64,000 nucleotides of DNA from Stenotrophomonas raiganjensis (SeqCode) (GCF_030658505.1 NZ_JAUTXR010000118.1:31977-95976), one strand, 5' to 3'; positions 54,065 to 64,000 are shown, counted from the stretch's first letter. The notes: generated from the sequence alone by a model not told the origin. Made by a program: numbers and translations.

Positions 54065-54994
54065 GTGCGCCTGTCCGTTCTGCCCCTGCTTGCCGCTGCA
54101 TTCCCCGTGCTGGCCGCCGCCCCGCCTGTACACGTGCTGCCGATGTGGATGCAGGGCAACCATCCGGCAGTGGCCGTCTCACTGAACGGAAGCGCCGAAC
54201 CGCTGCGCTTCGTGGTCGACAGCGCGGCCGGGGCCACCCTCGTCGACAGTCGGGTAGCCCGCCGCCATGGGCTGGAGGATGCCAGCGCGGCCACCACGCA
54301 TGCGCAGGGGGCCAGCGCCCAGAGCGCGCCGCTGCAGCGCATGCACACGACCTCCTGGAAGATCGGTGGGTGGCAGCTGCGCGTCAGCGGTGTGCAGGCC
54401 GACCTGTCCAATCTGCAGAAGGACGATGATCCCGCCGTCGACGGCCTGATCGGCAACGACCTGACCGGCCGTTGGGATACCCGCTGGGACTTCAGCCGTG
54501 GTGAGCTGTCGCTGTGGAAGCCCGGGCAGCTTGGCGTCGATGGTCGCCAGTGCCAGGCCAATGCACTGCCTGATCGGCGCGATGGCCTTGAACACTTCGC
54601 CTTCATTACCGTGAAACTGGGTGAGGCGGGAGTGGAAGCCATCGCGGTGGTCGACACAGGTGCCGCGCAGACCGTGCTCAATGCCGAAGCCGCCCGCGCA
54701 CTGGGCCTGCGCATCGACGGCAGCGATGAGCGCCTGCGGGTGCGGGAGAAAGGCACGCAGGGCCTGGGGGGCCAGCCGCAGGCGACGTGGTTGTACACCC
54801 TGTCCGGCATGTCCGGCACCGGTTGGCAGCACCCGGCGATGGAGGTCAGGATCAGCGAACTGTCGGTGTTCAGGTCCATCGGACTGGAGGCTCGCCCAGC
54901 GCTGATCCTCGGCGCCGACGCCATGGTCGCCAGTCAGGTGGACATCAGCGCTGGCGCCGCCCGGATCTGCCTGCGCCAGCCGGCGGTGACCTGA
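54065..54994 (+). CDS. Retropepsin-like aspartic protease with two half-sites
   Basis: The 309-residue protein starts at GTG 54065 (CGGAG upstream) with a signal peptide (about 1-20, ending V-L-A-A-A). Two retropepsin-like halves are visible. The first has F-V-V-D-S-A-A-G-A-T-L, a D-S-A variant of the D-T/S-G active site, followed by V-D-G-L-I-G-N-D-L. The second has V-V-D-T-G-A-A-Q-T-V and A-L-I-L-G-A-D. In this family both halves supply one Asp, so this could be a single-chain periplasmic protease. It shares a divergent region with the two-component genes. Confidence 0.8.
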   Translation: MRLSVLPLLAAAFPVLAAAPPVHVLPMWMQGNHPAVAVSLNGSAEPLRFVVDSAAGATLVDSRVARRHGLEDASAATTHAQGASAQSAPLQRMHTTSWKIGGWQLRVSGVQADLSNLQKDDDPAVDGLIGNDLTGRWDTRWDFSRGELSLWKPGQLGVDGRQCQANALPDRRDGLEHFAFITVKLGEAGVEAIAVVDTGAAQTVLNAEAARALGLRIDGSDERLRVREKGTQGLGGQPQATWLYTLSGMSGTGWQHPAMEVRISELSVFRSIGLEARPALILGADAMVASQVDISAGAARICLRQPAVT

Positions 54995-55064
54995 CCCCGG
55001 TGGGTCATGACGCGGCCGGCGGGCTGGCGTAGCATCGCGCCACGTCCCGCCAGGAGGTCCACGC

Positions 55065-56228
55065 ATGCGCCGTGCTGCCCTGTTGTTGTTGACGCTGTTG
55101 CCGTTGGCGGTGCTGGCCGCGCCGCCGCCGCTACCCTCGCCCGCGCGCATCGACGCCGAAGCACAGCGCCTGATGCATGCCGCCCACGCGCGCGGCATGG
55201 CGCTGGCAGTGATCGATGGCGGCAAGGTGGTGCACGTCGCCGCCTACGGTGAACGCAACGCCGCAGGTGCACCGCTGCGCACCGATACCGTGATGTACGC
55301 CGCCTCGCTGACCAAAATGGCGTTCGGCCACCTGGTCGCACAGCTGGCGCAGGACCGGAAGATCGAGCTGGACGCCAGCATCGCCACGGCGCTGGACAAG
55401 CCGCTGCCGGACTACCCGCCGGAGCCCAAGAAGTACGCCGACTACAGCGTACTGGCCGATGATGCGCGCTGGCGCCAGCTCACCCCGCGCCTGCTGCTCA
55501 ACCATTCCAGTGGCTTCGCCAACTTCGGCTTTCTCGAACCGGATGGCCGGCTGAGGTTCCACTTCGATCCCGGCCGCCGCTACGGCTATTCCGGCGAGGG
55601 GCTGATCCTGCTGCAGTTCGTGATCGAACGCGGCCGGCTGCACCAGGACGTGGGCGCGTTGATGCAGCAGCAGGTGTTCGGGCGTTTCGGCATGACCCGC
55701 ACCAGCATGACGTGGCGCGAGGATTTCGCTGGGAACCTGGCCGACGGCTGGACCGCCGAGGGTACCGCCGAGCCCCACGATGAACGCAGCCGCGTGCGTG
55801 CGGCCGGTTCGATGGACACCACCATCGCCGACATGGCCCGCTTCGCTGCGGGCTATATGCGAGGCGATGGGCTGTCAGCAGCGATGCGCAGGGAGCTGGT
55901 GCGGCCGCAGTTGCCGATCACCACGGCCAGCCAGTTCCCCACCTTGCAACCGGAGTTGCCGAAGGCGCAGCAACGCAAGGATCTGGCGGCAGGCCTGGGC
56001 GTGGTGACGTTCCTCGGCCCTCAGGGCGCAGGCTTCTACAAGGGCGGTCATGACGATGCGGTGGGCAATACGCTGGTATGCGTGGAGCGGTGGCAACGCT
56101 GCCTGGTCATCCTGGGCAACGATGTGCGCGCAGAGGCCACCTTCCCGGCGCTGGTGACGTACGTGCTGGGCGATACGGGCGTGCCTTGGGAGTGGGAATA
56201 CGGCACGGACAAGGCCTTCGTGCGCTGA
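55065..56228 (+). CDS. Periplasmic serine hydrolase (class C beta-lactamase fold)
   Basis: The 387-residue protein has a signal peptide (1-19, V-L-A-A-P). The PBP-like catalytic set is S81-L-T-K84, Y175-S-G and K-G-G-H-D near residue 325. There is no extra C-terminal domain, so it is shorter than the hydrolase at 7035. Substrate unknown. It lies 70 bp after the aspartic protease in the same direction and may share its transcript. Confidence 0.9.
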   Translation: MRRAALLLLTLLPLAVLAAPPPLPSPARIDAEAQRLMHAAHARGMALAVIDGGKVVHVAAYGERNAAGAPLRTDTVMYAASLTKMAFGHLVAQLAQDRKIELDASIATALDKPLPDYPPEPKKYADYSVLADDARWRQLTPRLLLNHSSGFANFGFLEPDGRLRFHFDPGRRYGYSGEGLILLQFVIERGRLHQDVGALMQQQVFGRFGMTRTSMTWREDFAGNLADGWTAEGTAEPHDERSRVRAAGSMDTTIADMARFAAGYMRGDGLSAAMRRELVRPQLPITTASQFPTLQPELPKAQQRKDLAAGLGVVTFLGPQGAGFYKGGHDDAVGNTLVCVERWQRCLVILGNDVRAEATFPALVTYVLGDTGVPWEWEYGTDKAFVR

Positions 56229-56262
56229 CCCCGTCGACTGCTGGCGGCGCACGGCACACAAG

Positions 56263-56290
56263 AAAAAACCCCGCCTTGCGGCGGGGTTTT
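56263..56290 (-). terminator. groEL terminator (bidirectional)
   Basis: The palindrome AAAACCCCGCC...GGCGGGGTTTT with loop TTGC has a T-run on both strands. It lies 24 bases after the groEL stop and also ends the serine hydrolase transcript. Confidence 0.85.
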
Positions 56291-56313
56291 CGGTGCATCG
56301 GTAGAGCAGGAAC

Positions 56314-57990
<1,677 letters not shown>

Positions 57991-58046
57991 TCATACCCGG
58001 CGGCTGGGTGTTGGAATCAGGGGGATGGAACAGGTCGCGCCGAGGC

Positions 58047-58334
58047 TCAGCCGATGACGGCGAGCACGTCGTCTTCGCGCAGGACCTTGTACTCGACGCC
58101 TTCGCTCTTGTACGAGCTGCCGGCGTACTGGCCGTAGATGACCTTGTCGCCGACCTTCAGCGACGGAGCGCGCACGTTGCCGTTGTCCAGCGGCTTGCCC
58201 GGGCCGACGGCCACGACTTCACCCTTGGTGGACTTTTCCTTGGCCGAGTCGGGGATGACGATGCCACCGGCGGAGATTTCGTCGGCTTCGATCGGCTTGA
58301 CCACAACGCGGTCGTGCAGCGGCTTGATGCTCAT
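58047..58334 (-). CDS. groES: Co-chaperonin GroES
   Basis: The 95-residue co-chaperonin starts [13 protein letters not shown]. The mobile loop (S-A-G-G-I-V-I-P) and the family C-terminus [10 protein letters not shown] are present. It is the first gene of the groESL operon. The leader contains a CIRCE-like element and a hairpin. Confidence 0.99.
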   Translation of the reverse strand: MSIKPLHDRVVVKPIEADEISAGGIVIPDSAKEKSTKGEVVAVGPGKPLDNGNVRAPSLKVGDKVIYGQYAGSSYKSEGVEYKVLREDDVLAVIG

Positions 58335-58380
58335 GAGAGACCTCTTAAGTTATTGATTGGTCTGAAAAAGTCCGGCGATG

Positions 58381-58407
58381 TTAGCAGTCACACCAGGCGA
58401 GTGCCAG
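58381..58407 (-). promoter_or_regulatory. CIRCE-like HrcA operator
   Basis: TTAGCAGTC, 9 bases, GAGTGCCAG matches the HrcA-binding CIRCE consensus TTAGCACTC-N9-GAGTGCTAA at 15 of 18 positions. It lies 47 bases before the groES start, inside the predicted mRNA leader. Confidence 0.75.
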
Positions 58408-58417
58408 CAACGCGCGT

Positions 58418-58439
58418 GAAAAAGCCCGACAAGTCGGGA
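58418..58439 (-). other. Hairpin with T5 in groES leader
   Basis: CCCGAC/GTCGGG followed on the minus strand by TTTTT. The loop is only 2 nt when fully paired. It would sit at the very start of the sigma-32 transcript. Confidence 0.5.
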
Positions 58440-58448
58440 GCACGACAG

Positions 58449-58476
58449 AGATGGAGACCTCCACAGGCCTTTCAAG
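58449..58476 (-). promoter_or_regulatory. Sigma-32 heat-shock promoter for groES
   Basis: On the minus strand CTTGAAA (58470-58476), 13 bases, then CTCCATCT (58449-58456), close to the sigma-32 consensus CTTGAAA-N11-16-CCCCATNT. Predicted start near 58442 gives a leader of about 108 nt. Confidence 0.8.
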
Positions 58477-58598
58477 GGCCGATCCCGAAATTTTTCTCCG
58501 GACCCGGAAACCTCCTTCCCTGCGTGGACGCCTGTATAGGGATGCAACGCGGCAAGCCAAGGGGGGAACGGGTGACATTTGGTGACCAATGTCCCACT

Positions 58599-58612
58599 GT
58601 CAGATATCTGAC
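58599..58612. promoter_or_regulatory. 14-bp perfect palindrome upstream of endonuclease gene
   Basis: GTCAGATATCTGAC, 74 bp before the endonuclease ATG. Possible operator; could also be chance. Confidence 0.35.
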
Positions 58613-58685
58613 GTTCATTTACGACAAAGTGTCACTGGATCGGCCTTAGGCTCGGCCGCGCATTCCCAATCACAAGGAGTAGTCG

Positions 58686-60476
58686 ATGCGATTGCTGTCC
58701 CCGCTTGCCGCCGCCTGCCTGCTGGCGCTGGCCACCGCGCCGGCCCAGGCCGAGGTCTTCATCAACGAACTGCACTACGACGACAGCACCGCCGCCGGTG
58801 ACGTCGGCGAAGCGATCGAAGTCGTGGCCACTGCCGGTGAGGACCTGTCCGGCTACCGCCTGTACCTGTACAACGGCGCCAACGCCTCGGCCGCCGTGGT
58901 CTACGCCAACAACCCGGTCCCGGCCGGCACCGCCGCCGGCTGCGGCAGCGCCAGCATCGCCGTGGTCAACTATCCGACCAACGGCATCCAGAACGGCCCG
59001 AACGACGGCATCGCCCTGGTCGATGCCAGCGGCAAGGTGGTCCAGTTCCTCAGCTACGAGGGCGCCATCACCGCCTCCGGTGGCCCCGCCGCCGGGATGA
59101 CCAGCCAGAACATTCCAGTGGCCGAGACCAACAGCACCGCCCCCGGCACCTCGCTGCAGCTGACCGGCAGCGGCAGCCAGTACGCCCACTTCACCTGGGC
59201 CGAATCGGCCAAGCAGACATTTGGCAGCTGCAACAACGGCCAGACCTTCAGCGGCGGTGGCACTCCGGGCCCGAACACGCCGCCGTCCGTCTCCACCACC
59301 ACCCCGGCGCAGGGCAGCAGCACTTTCCCGGCCGCCGCCGATCTGGAAGTGGTGTTCAGCGAAACCGTGAACCTCGCAAGCGGCGCCTTCGCGCTCAGCT
59401 GCGGCACCTCCGGCAGCGTGCCGTTGAGCCACCCGGCCAGCGGCCGCAGCGTGAAGCTGTCCACCAACACCGCGCTGGTGGCCGGTGAAGCCTGCCGCTT
59501 CGACATCCGCGCCGCGCGCATCACCGACCTGCAGGGCGCACACCCCGCGGCCGACAGCCGCATCGCCTTCACCGTGGCCAGCACCGGCGGCAATCCCGAC
59601 CCGGGCAACCCGGGCGTGCCGGCCGGCTATTACTCGAAGGTGAACACCTCCAGCCCCAGCCAGCTGCGCTGCTCGCTGCACGCCACCATCAAGGGCCACA
59701 CCGCCTACCCGTACAGCGGCTCGGGCACCAGCACCTGGACCATCCTGGAGATCGCCGACGAGGATCCGAACAACAGCGGCAGGATCCTGGATGCGTACCG
59801 CAACCGCAGCTACGCCAAGGTGACCGATCGCGCCGGCAGCGGCAGTGGCCTGAAGTACAACCGCGAGCACACCTGGCCGAACTCGCTGGGCTTTGCCAGC
59901 ACCACCGGTGACAAGGGCCTGCCGTATGCGCCGTACACCGATACCCACATGCTGTACCTGACCGACGCGCAGTGGAACGCCGACCGTGGCAACAAGCCGT
60001 TCGGCAAGTGCGACGCCAGCTGCGGCGAACGCGCCACCGAAGCCAACAACGGCCAGGGCGGCGGCAGCGGCGGCTACCCGGGCAATTCCAACTGGGTGCG
60101 CACGCCGGACGGCAACACCGGCACCTTCGAGGTGTGGGGCAAGCGCAAGGGCGACATGGCGCGTGCGGTGATGTACATGGCGATCCGCTACGAGGGCGGC
60201 AAGGATGCGGCCACCGGCCAGTCCGAGCCGGACCTGGAGCTGACCGACGACCGCAGCAAGATCGTCAAGACCAGCAGCTCGCCGGCCTACATGGGCCTGC
60301 TGTCGACCCTGATCGACTGGCACCTGTCCGACCCGCCGGATGATGCCGAGCGCGCCCGCAACGACGTGGTCTACAGCTTCCAGGGCAATCGCAATCCGTT
60401 CATCGACCATCCCGAGTGGGCGACCCCGGCCCTGTTCACCTCGGCCAAGCCAGCCAGCTGCCAGCTGGCCAACTGA
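58686..60476 (+). CDS. Secreted endonuclease I family nuclease with N-terminal lamin-tail and Ig-like domains
   Basis: The 596-residue protein starts M-R-L-L-S-P-L-A-A-A with a signal peptide (1-22). An AAGGAG site precedes ATG 58686. Residues about 22-180 form a lamin-tail-like beta domain (E-V-F-I-N-E-L-H-Y-D-D). Residues about 195-300 are an SbsA/Big_5 Ig-like domain (S-T-T-T-P-A-Q-G). Residues about 310-595 are the endonuclease I (EndA/NucM) catalytic domain with K-Y-N-R-E-H-T-W-P-N-S, D-T-H-M-L and R-N-P-F-I-D-H-P-E. It degrades extracellular DNA or RNA; metal-dependent by family. Confidence 0.93.
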   Translation: MRLLSPLAAACLLALATAPAQAEVFINELHYDDSTAAGDVGEAIEVVATAGEDLSGYRLYLYNGANASAAVVYANNPVPAGTAAGCGSASIAVVNYPTNGIQNGPNDGIALVDASGKVVQFLSYEGAITASGGPAAGMTSQNIPVAETNSTAPGTSLQLTGSGSQYAHFTWAESAKQTFGSCNNGQTFSGGGTPGPNTPPSVSTTTPAQGSSTFPAAADLEVVFSETVNLASGAFALSCGTSGSVPLSHPASGRSVKLSTNTALVAGEACRFDIRAARITDLQGAHPAADSRIAFTVASTGGNPDPGNPGVPAGYYSKVNTSSPSQLRCSLHATIKGHTAYPYSGSGTSTWTILEIADEDPNNSGRILDAYRNRSYAKVTDRAGSGSGLKYNREHTWPNSLGFASTTGDKGLPYAPYTDTHMLYLTDAQWNADRGNKPFGKCDASCGERATEANNGQGGGSGGYPGNSNWVRTPDGNTGTFEVWGKRKGDMARAVMYMAIRYEGGKDAATGQSEPDLELTDDRSKIVKTSSSPAYMGLLSTLIDWHLSDPPDDAERARNDVVYSFQGNRNPFIDHPEWATPALFTSAKPASCQLAN

Positions 60477-60544
60477 CCGCGCAACGCAGCGGTCCACAGC
60501 CGCCGCCGGACCCTGACCCGGCGGCGGCCCTATACTCGACGGTC

Positions 60545-60883
60545 ATGCCGACCGTCGATCCCGTCCTGCTGCTGTTGACCACCTGCCCGGACCGGGCCAG
60601 TGCCGAGCGCATTGCGCACGCGCTGGTCGGCGAGCGCCTGGCCGCGTGCGTGACCCGCCTCGAGGGCGCGCAGTCGACCTACCGCTGGCAGGGCGAGGTG
60701 ACCACCGACGCCGAGCTACAGCTGCTGGTGAAGACCACCGCAAGCCGCGTCGATGACGCGATTGCCCGGATCGTCGAACTGCATCCGTATGAACTCCCGG
60801 AGTGCATCGCGGTCGAAACCCGGGCCGGCCTGCCGGCGTATCTGGACTGGATCCGGGCACAGACCCGGGAGGACACTGATTGA
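60545..60883 (+). CDS. cutA: Divalent-cation tolerance protein CutA
   Basis: The 112-residue trimeric CutA1 family protein has L-L-L-T-T-C-P-D-R-A-S-A-E-R-I-A at the start, A-A-C-V-T near residue 33, Y-R-W-Q-G-E-V and H-P-Y-E-L-P-E-C. It is associated with copper/divalent cation tolerance. Its TGA overlaps the TTG start of dsbD by 4 bp, the classical cutA-dsbD coupling. Confidence 0.95.
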   Translation: MPTVDPVLLLLTTCPDRASAERIAHALVGERLAACVTRLEGAQSTYRWQGEVTTDAELQLLVKTTASRVDDAIARIVELHPYELPECIAVETRAGLPAYLDWIRAQTREDTD

Positions 60884-63261
60884 AGACTCTGTTTGCGCGT
60901 GGCGCTGCCTTGTGCGCCCTGTTGTGGCTCTCGCTGCCAGCCTTTGCACTGGATGAGAAGGACCTGCTGCCGGTGGACCAGGCGTTCGCGCTGACCGCCA
61001 CCGCCCCCGAACGTGGCCAGGTGCAACTGCAGTTCAAGATTGCACCGGGCTACTACCTGTATCGCCACCGCACCAGCGTCAAGGCGGATCCGGCCTTCAA
61101 TGCCGGCACGCTGCAGATGCCCAAGGGTGACAGGCACCACGACGATTTCTTCGGCGAAGTCGAAACCTATCGCGAGCGCCTGCAGGCCACCCTGCCCGGC
61201 ACGCCGACCGACGCCGCTGGCACCATCAGCCTGGAAGTACGCTACCAGGGCTGCGCCGATGCCGGCGTCTGCTACCCGCCGCAGAAGCGCGTGGTGCAGG
61301 TCACGCTGCCCGGCGGCGGTACGCAAACGGCTGCGCCGGCCGTGCGTACCGGCGCAGCCAGCCCGTTCAACAACCCGCTGGCCGGCGCTGGCAACAGCGG
61401 CCTGCGCCTGCCGGGCGCGGCCAGCAACAGCCAGGCACTGCCGCTGCCATCCGAGCAGGCCTTCGGTTTCGATGCCATTGCCAGCGACGGCAACACCCTG
61501 CTGCTGCGCTTCAGCCCGGCGCCCGGCTACTACCTGTATCGCGACCGCACCTCGCTGAAGCTGGAGGGCAGCACCGGCGTGCTGGTGGACAAGCCGCGCT
61601 GGCCGGCTGCGCAGTCACACCGCGACGAGCACTTCGGCGATGTTTCGGTGTACTTCAACCAGGTGGAAGTGCCGCTGCCGCTGCGCCGCTCGGTCGCCGA
61701 CGCCGTCGACAGCACCCTGGTGGTGACCTTCCAGGGCTGCCAGACCGATGGCATCTGCTACCCGCCGATGACGCGCCGGGTAAAGCTGTCGATCCCGGCC
61801 GGCAACGTCACCGCCAATGCCGGTCAGGTGCCACCGCGCAGTGAGATGATCACCCCGTTGGCCGGTGCCTCCAATGCGCCGCGCGAGGCCGCCAATGGCG
61901 CCCCGCTGCGCCTGCTGCCGACCGTGCCCAACGACGACGCGGCGGCACAGGCGACCGTCGGCAATGAGGGCGCACGCAATGAATTCGCCGCCGACGCGCG
62001 CGGCGACAACGCGCTGCGCACGCGTCCGCCGGCAAGTACGCCGAATCCGGACCGTTCATTCGTCTGGGTTCTGCTGCTGGCGCTGGCCGGTGGCCTGGTG
62101 TTGAACCTGATGCCGTGCGTGCTGCCGATCCTGTCGCTGAAGGTACTGAGCCTGGCGCAGAGCGGCGAAAGCCCGCAGCGCGCGCGCAGCCATGCACTCT
62201 GGTACACGCTGGGCGTGCTGGCTGCATTCGCGGTGATCGGTGCCTTGATGGTCGGCCTGCGCGCGATCGGCAACGCCGTCGGCATCGGCTTCCAGCTGCA
62301 GCACCCGGGCGTGGTGGCCGCGCTGGCCTACATCATGTTCGCGGTGGGCCTGAGCCTGTCCGGCGTGTTCACCCTTGGCGGTGGCATCGGCAACCTCGGC
62401 CAGTCGCTGGCCAGCCGCAGTGGTCCGGCCGGTGACTTCTTCACCGGCGCACTGGCCTGCGTGGTCGGCAGTGCCTGCGTCGGTCCGTTCATGGGGGGCG
62501 CGATCGCCTACGCCTTCATTGCCCCGCCGTTGAAGGCGATGACCGTGTTCCTGTTCCTCGGCCTGGGCCTGGCGCTGCCGTTCCTGCTGATCGGCTTCGT
62601 GCCGGCGCTGGCGCGCCGCCTGCCCAAGCCGGGCCCGTGGATGGAAACGCTCAAGCACGTGCTGGCCTTCCCGATGTATGCCACTGCGCTGTGGCTGCTG
62701 TGGGTGCTGGGCAAGCAGCGTGGCGTGGACGGCATGGCGCTGGTACTGGGCGGCCTGCTGCTGCTCGCCTTCGGCCTGTGGTTGTTCGAACGCCATCGCT
62801 GGACCGGCTCGCGCGCAGTGACACTGCTGGGTGTGCTGCTGGCGATCGGCGCACTGGTGCCCGCCTGGGGCGTGACCCAGCTGGCACCACCCGCACGCGC
62901 CGCGCAGGCGGCCACTGACAACGTGGTCGAATATTCGCCGCAGTTGCTGGACCGCCTGCGCGCCGACAACCGCGTGGTGTTCGTCAACATGACCGCCGAC
63001 TGGTGCGTGAGCTGCAAGGCCAATGAACGCGCCGTGCTGTCGCGGCCGGAGTTCAAGGAACTGCTCAAGCGCACCAACGCGGTGTACATGCGCGGTGACT
63101 ACACCAATGTCGACCCGCAGATCACCACGTTCCTGGAAGAACACAAGGCCGTGGGCGTGCCGCTGTACGTGGTGTATGGCCCCGGCGCCCCACCGACGGT
63201 GCTGCCGACCCTGCTGACCCAGGCAGTGGTCGAGGAAGCACTGCTGCGCACCGCACGATGA
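60880..63261 (+). CDS. dsbD: Thiol:disulfide interchange protein DsbD with two N-terminal alpha domains
   Basis: The 793-residue protein is longer than E. coli DsbD (about 565). TTG 60880 starts a signal peptide (1-21). Two DsbD-alpha-like domains follow, each with P-G-Y-Y-L-Y-R and G-C...C-Y-P-P redox Cys (about 40-145 and 190-305). The membrane domain has eight helices, with M-P-C-V-L-P and A-C-V-V-G-S-A-C-V-G as its Cys pair. The C-terminal thioredoxin domain has W-C-V-S-C. It passes electrons from cytosolic thioredoxin to periplasmic proteins. Confidence 0.96.
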   Translation: MKTLFARGAALCALLWLSLPAFALDEKDLLPVDQAFALTATAPERGQVQLQFKIAPGYYLYRHRTSVKADPAFNAGTLQMPKGDRHHDDFFGEVETYRERLQATLPGTPTDAAGTISLEVRYQGCADAGVCYPPQKRVVQVTLPGGGTQTAAPAVRTGAASPFNNPLAGAGNSGLRLPGAASNSQALPLPSEQAFGFDAIASDGNTLLLRFSPAPGYYLYRDRTSLKLEGSTGVLVDKPRWPAAQSHRDEHFGDVSVYFNQVEVPLPLRRSVADAVDSTLVVTFQGCQTDGICYPPMTRRVKLSIPAGNVTANAGQVPPRSEMITPLAGASNAPREAANGAPLRLLPTVPNDDAAAQATVGNEGARNEFAADARGDNALRTRPPASTPNPDRSFVWVLLLALAGGLVLNLMPCVLPILSLKVLSLAQSGESPQRARSHALWYTLGVLAAFAVIGALMVGLRAIGNAVGIGFQLQHPGVVAALAYIMFAVGLSLSGVFTLGGGIGNLGQSLASRSGPAGDFFTGALACVVGSACVGPFMGGAIAYAFIAPPLKAMTVFLFLGLGLALPFLLIGFVPALARRLPKPGPWMETLKHVLAFPMYATALWLLWVLGKQRGVDGMALVLGGLLLLAFGLWLFERHRWTGSRAVTLLGVLLAIGALVPAWGVTQLAPPARAAQAATDNVVEYSPQLLDRLRADNRVVFVNMTADWCVSCKANERAVLSRPEFKELLKRTNAVYMRGDYTNVDPQITTFLEEHKAVGVPLYVVYGPGAPPTVLPTLLTQAVVEEALLRTAR

Positions 63262-63821
63262 AGTGGCAACGGCCAGCGCTGCTGTGGACAGCGGTGCTGG
63301 CCGCCGGCCTCGGCCTGTGGGCCGGGCATCGTTTGTCACCCGGCCCGTCTGCACCGGCCGCACCAGCGACGGCTTCCACGGCGACGGCCGTGACGCCCAC
63401 GCTGCAGGTGGGTGATCCCTTGCCGGCGCTGACGCTGCCGGACCTGGCGGGACAGCCGCTGGACCTGCGCGCTCGCTTCGCCGGCCGCCCGCTGCTGATC
63501 AACGTATGGGCCAGCTGGTGTGCGCCATGCGTGGAAGAGATGCCCGAGCTGGCCCGCTTTGCCGGTGACCAGGGCAACCAGGGCGTACAGGTGCTGGGGC
63601 TGGCGCTGGATACGCCGGAAGACGTGCGCCGCTTCCTGCAGCGGGTGCCGGTGGACTATCCGATCGTGATCGAGACGCCCGGCCCACGCGATGCCAGCGT
63701 GCAGCTGGGCAACGCGCAGGGCCTGCTGCCCTACAGCGTGCTGTTCGATGCGCAGGGGCGAATGGTGAAAGCGAAGCTGGGACCGTTCGCCCACGGCGAG
63801 ATCGACCGCTGGGTGAAGTGA
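63258..63821 (+). CDS. TlpA/ResA-type periplasmic thioredoxin
   Basis: The 187-residue protein has one N-terminal membrane anchor (about 8-25) and a thioredoxin fold with W-A-S-W-C-A-P-C near residue 90. V-G-D-P-L-P-A-L-T-L lies before it and L-P-Y-S-V-L-F-D (cis-Pro) after it. The start overlaps the dsbD stop by 4 bp, so DsbD probably reduces it; role in cytochrome c maturation or disulfide reduction is inferred. Confidence 0.9.
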   Translation: MKWQRPALLWTAVLAAGLGLWAGHRLSPGPSAPAAPATASTATAVTPTLQVGDPLPALTLPDLAGQPLDLRARFAGRPLLINVWASWCAPCVEEMPELARFAGDQGNQGVQVLGLALDTPEDVRRFLQRVPVDYPIVIETPGPRDASVQLGNAQGLLPYSVLFDAQGRMVKAKLGPFAHGEIDRWVK

Positions 63822-63830
63822 GGGTGTTGT

Positions 63831-63851
63831 TGCAGGGCTTGCAGCCCTGCA
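63831..63851 (+). terminator. 9-bp hairpin after the tlpA-like gene
   Basis: TGCAGGGCT-TGC-AGCCCTGCA, 9 bp past the stop. No T-run. The remaining bases to the end of the window hold a small hexamer repeat and no gene. Confidence 0.55.
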
Positions 63852-63874
63852 CCCTGCTCAATGCAACGGCAACA

Positions 63875-63900
63875 GCCAAAGCCAAAGCCAAAGCCAAAGC
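63875..63900 (+). repeat. (GCCAAA) tandem hexamer
   Basis: Four uninterrupted GCCAAA units plus GC. No CDS covers it. Confidence 0.9.
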
Positions 63901-64000
63901 GGGCATTTCGTGGGATGGCGGGGCACTGTGGGTGGTCAGGACACGCCGTAAACCCGTCCATGGGGGCTCGATGGCGCCATCCATGGCGCCAACGGTCCTG

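Noticed and set aside
63875..63900. CRISPR array
   Set aside because: It is a simple six-base tandem repeat without spacers; no cas gene is nearby.

Overview
The window is a GC-rich (roughly two-thirds G+C) stretch of gammaproteobacterial chromosome. Gene content and short palindromes that begin with GTAG and end with CTAC (the SMAG type of repeat) point to Stenotrophomonas, close to S. maltophilia. It is ordinary core chromosome. I found no prophage, insertion sequence, integrase or CRISPR array. Genes are dense, with many 4-8 bp overlaps inside operons. Shine-Dalgarno matches usually place starts downstream of the longest possible frame.

Layout. 1-9.6 kb: 3' end of a TonB-dependent receptor, a winged-helix regulator, an EamA exporter divergent from an AraC regulator, a GST, a DsbB-like membrane protein, an H-NS-like protein, a DoxX protein, a Tat-exported serine hydrolase and an internally duplicated protein. 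9.6-12.7 kb: tRNA-Ile2(CAU), a small unknown gene, rpoD and dtd. 12.7-17 kb: a lipid A-type acyltransferase, a GTP cyclohydrolase II with a degenerate RibB-like N-terminus, and two bacterial PH-domain membrane proteins. 17-21.9 kb: envelope glycosylation genes (CDP-glycerol transferase-like, GT2, GT4, ArnT/PMT-like). 21.9-27.8 kb: rsmB-fmt-def facing a LysM protein, dprA and smg. 27.8-32.9 kb: two GYF_2-domain membrane proteins, topA and tsaC. 33-41 kb: two DUF4124 proteins, an SDR, a lipoprotein, sppA, a MATE exporter, DUF3106 and a sigma-like membrane protein. 41-49.9 kb: priA, GST, NYN protein, NDH-2, an NTF2-like protein, GIY-YIG, a TRIC channel under a tandem glycine riboswitch, and DAHP synthase with an aromatic-codon leader peptide. 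49.9-64 kb: small genes, a MarR/HEAT operon, a two-component system, an aspartic protease, a serine hydrolase, groESL, a secreted endonuclease I and cutA-dsbD-tlpA.

The most interesting signals are regulatory or architectural. (i) A complete transcription attenuator lies upstream of DAHP synthase. Its 25-codon leader peptide contains F-Y-W-Y-Y-F, and four RNA segments share the same CCGCCA/TGGCGG pairing core. (ii) A perfect inverted pair of DnaA boxes, plus a third box and an AT-rich stretch, lies upstream of priA. (iii) One membrane protein carries what looks like a decayed ECF sigma factor at its N-terminus, in a sigma/DUF3619/DUF3106-type locus. (iv) Six genes take their TAG stop codon from the GTAG head of a palindromic repeat. 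(v) groES has a heat-shock promoter, a hairpin and a CIRCE-like element in series.

All calls come from reading the sequence; no database search was possible. Family assignments rest on recognised motifs and gene order, and starts were chosen from ribosome-binding sites and family length.
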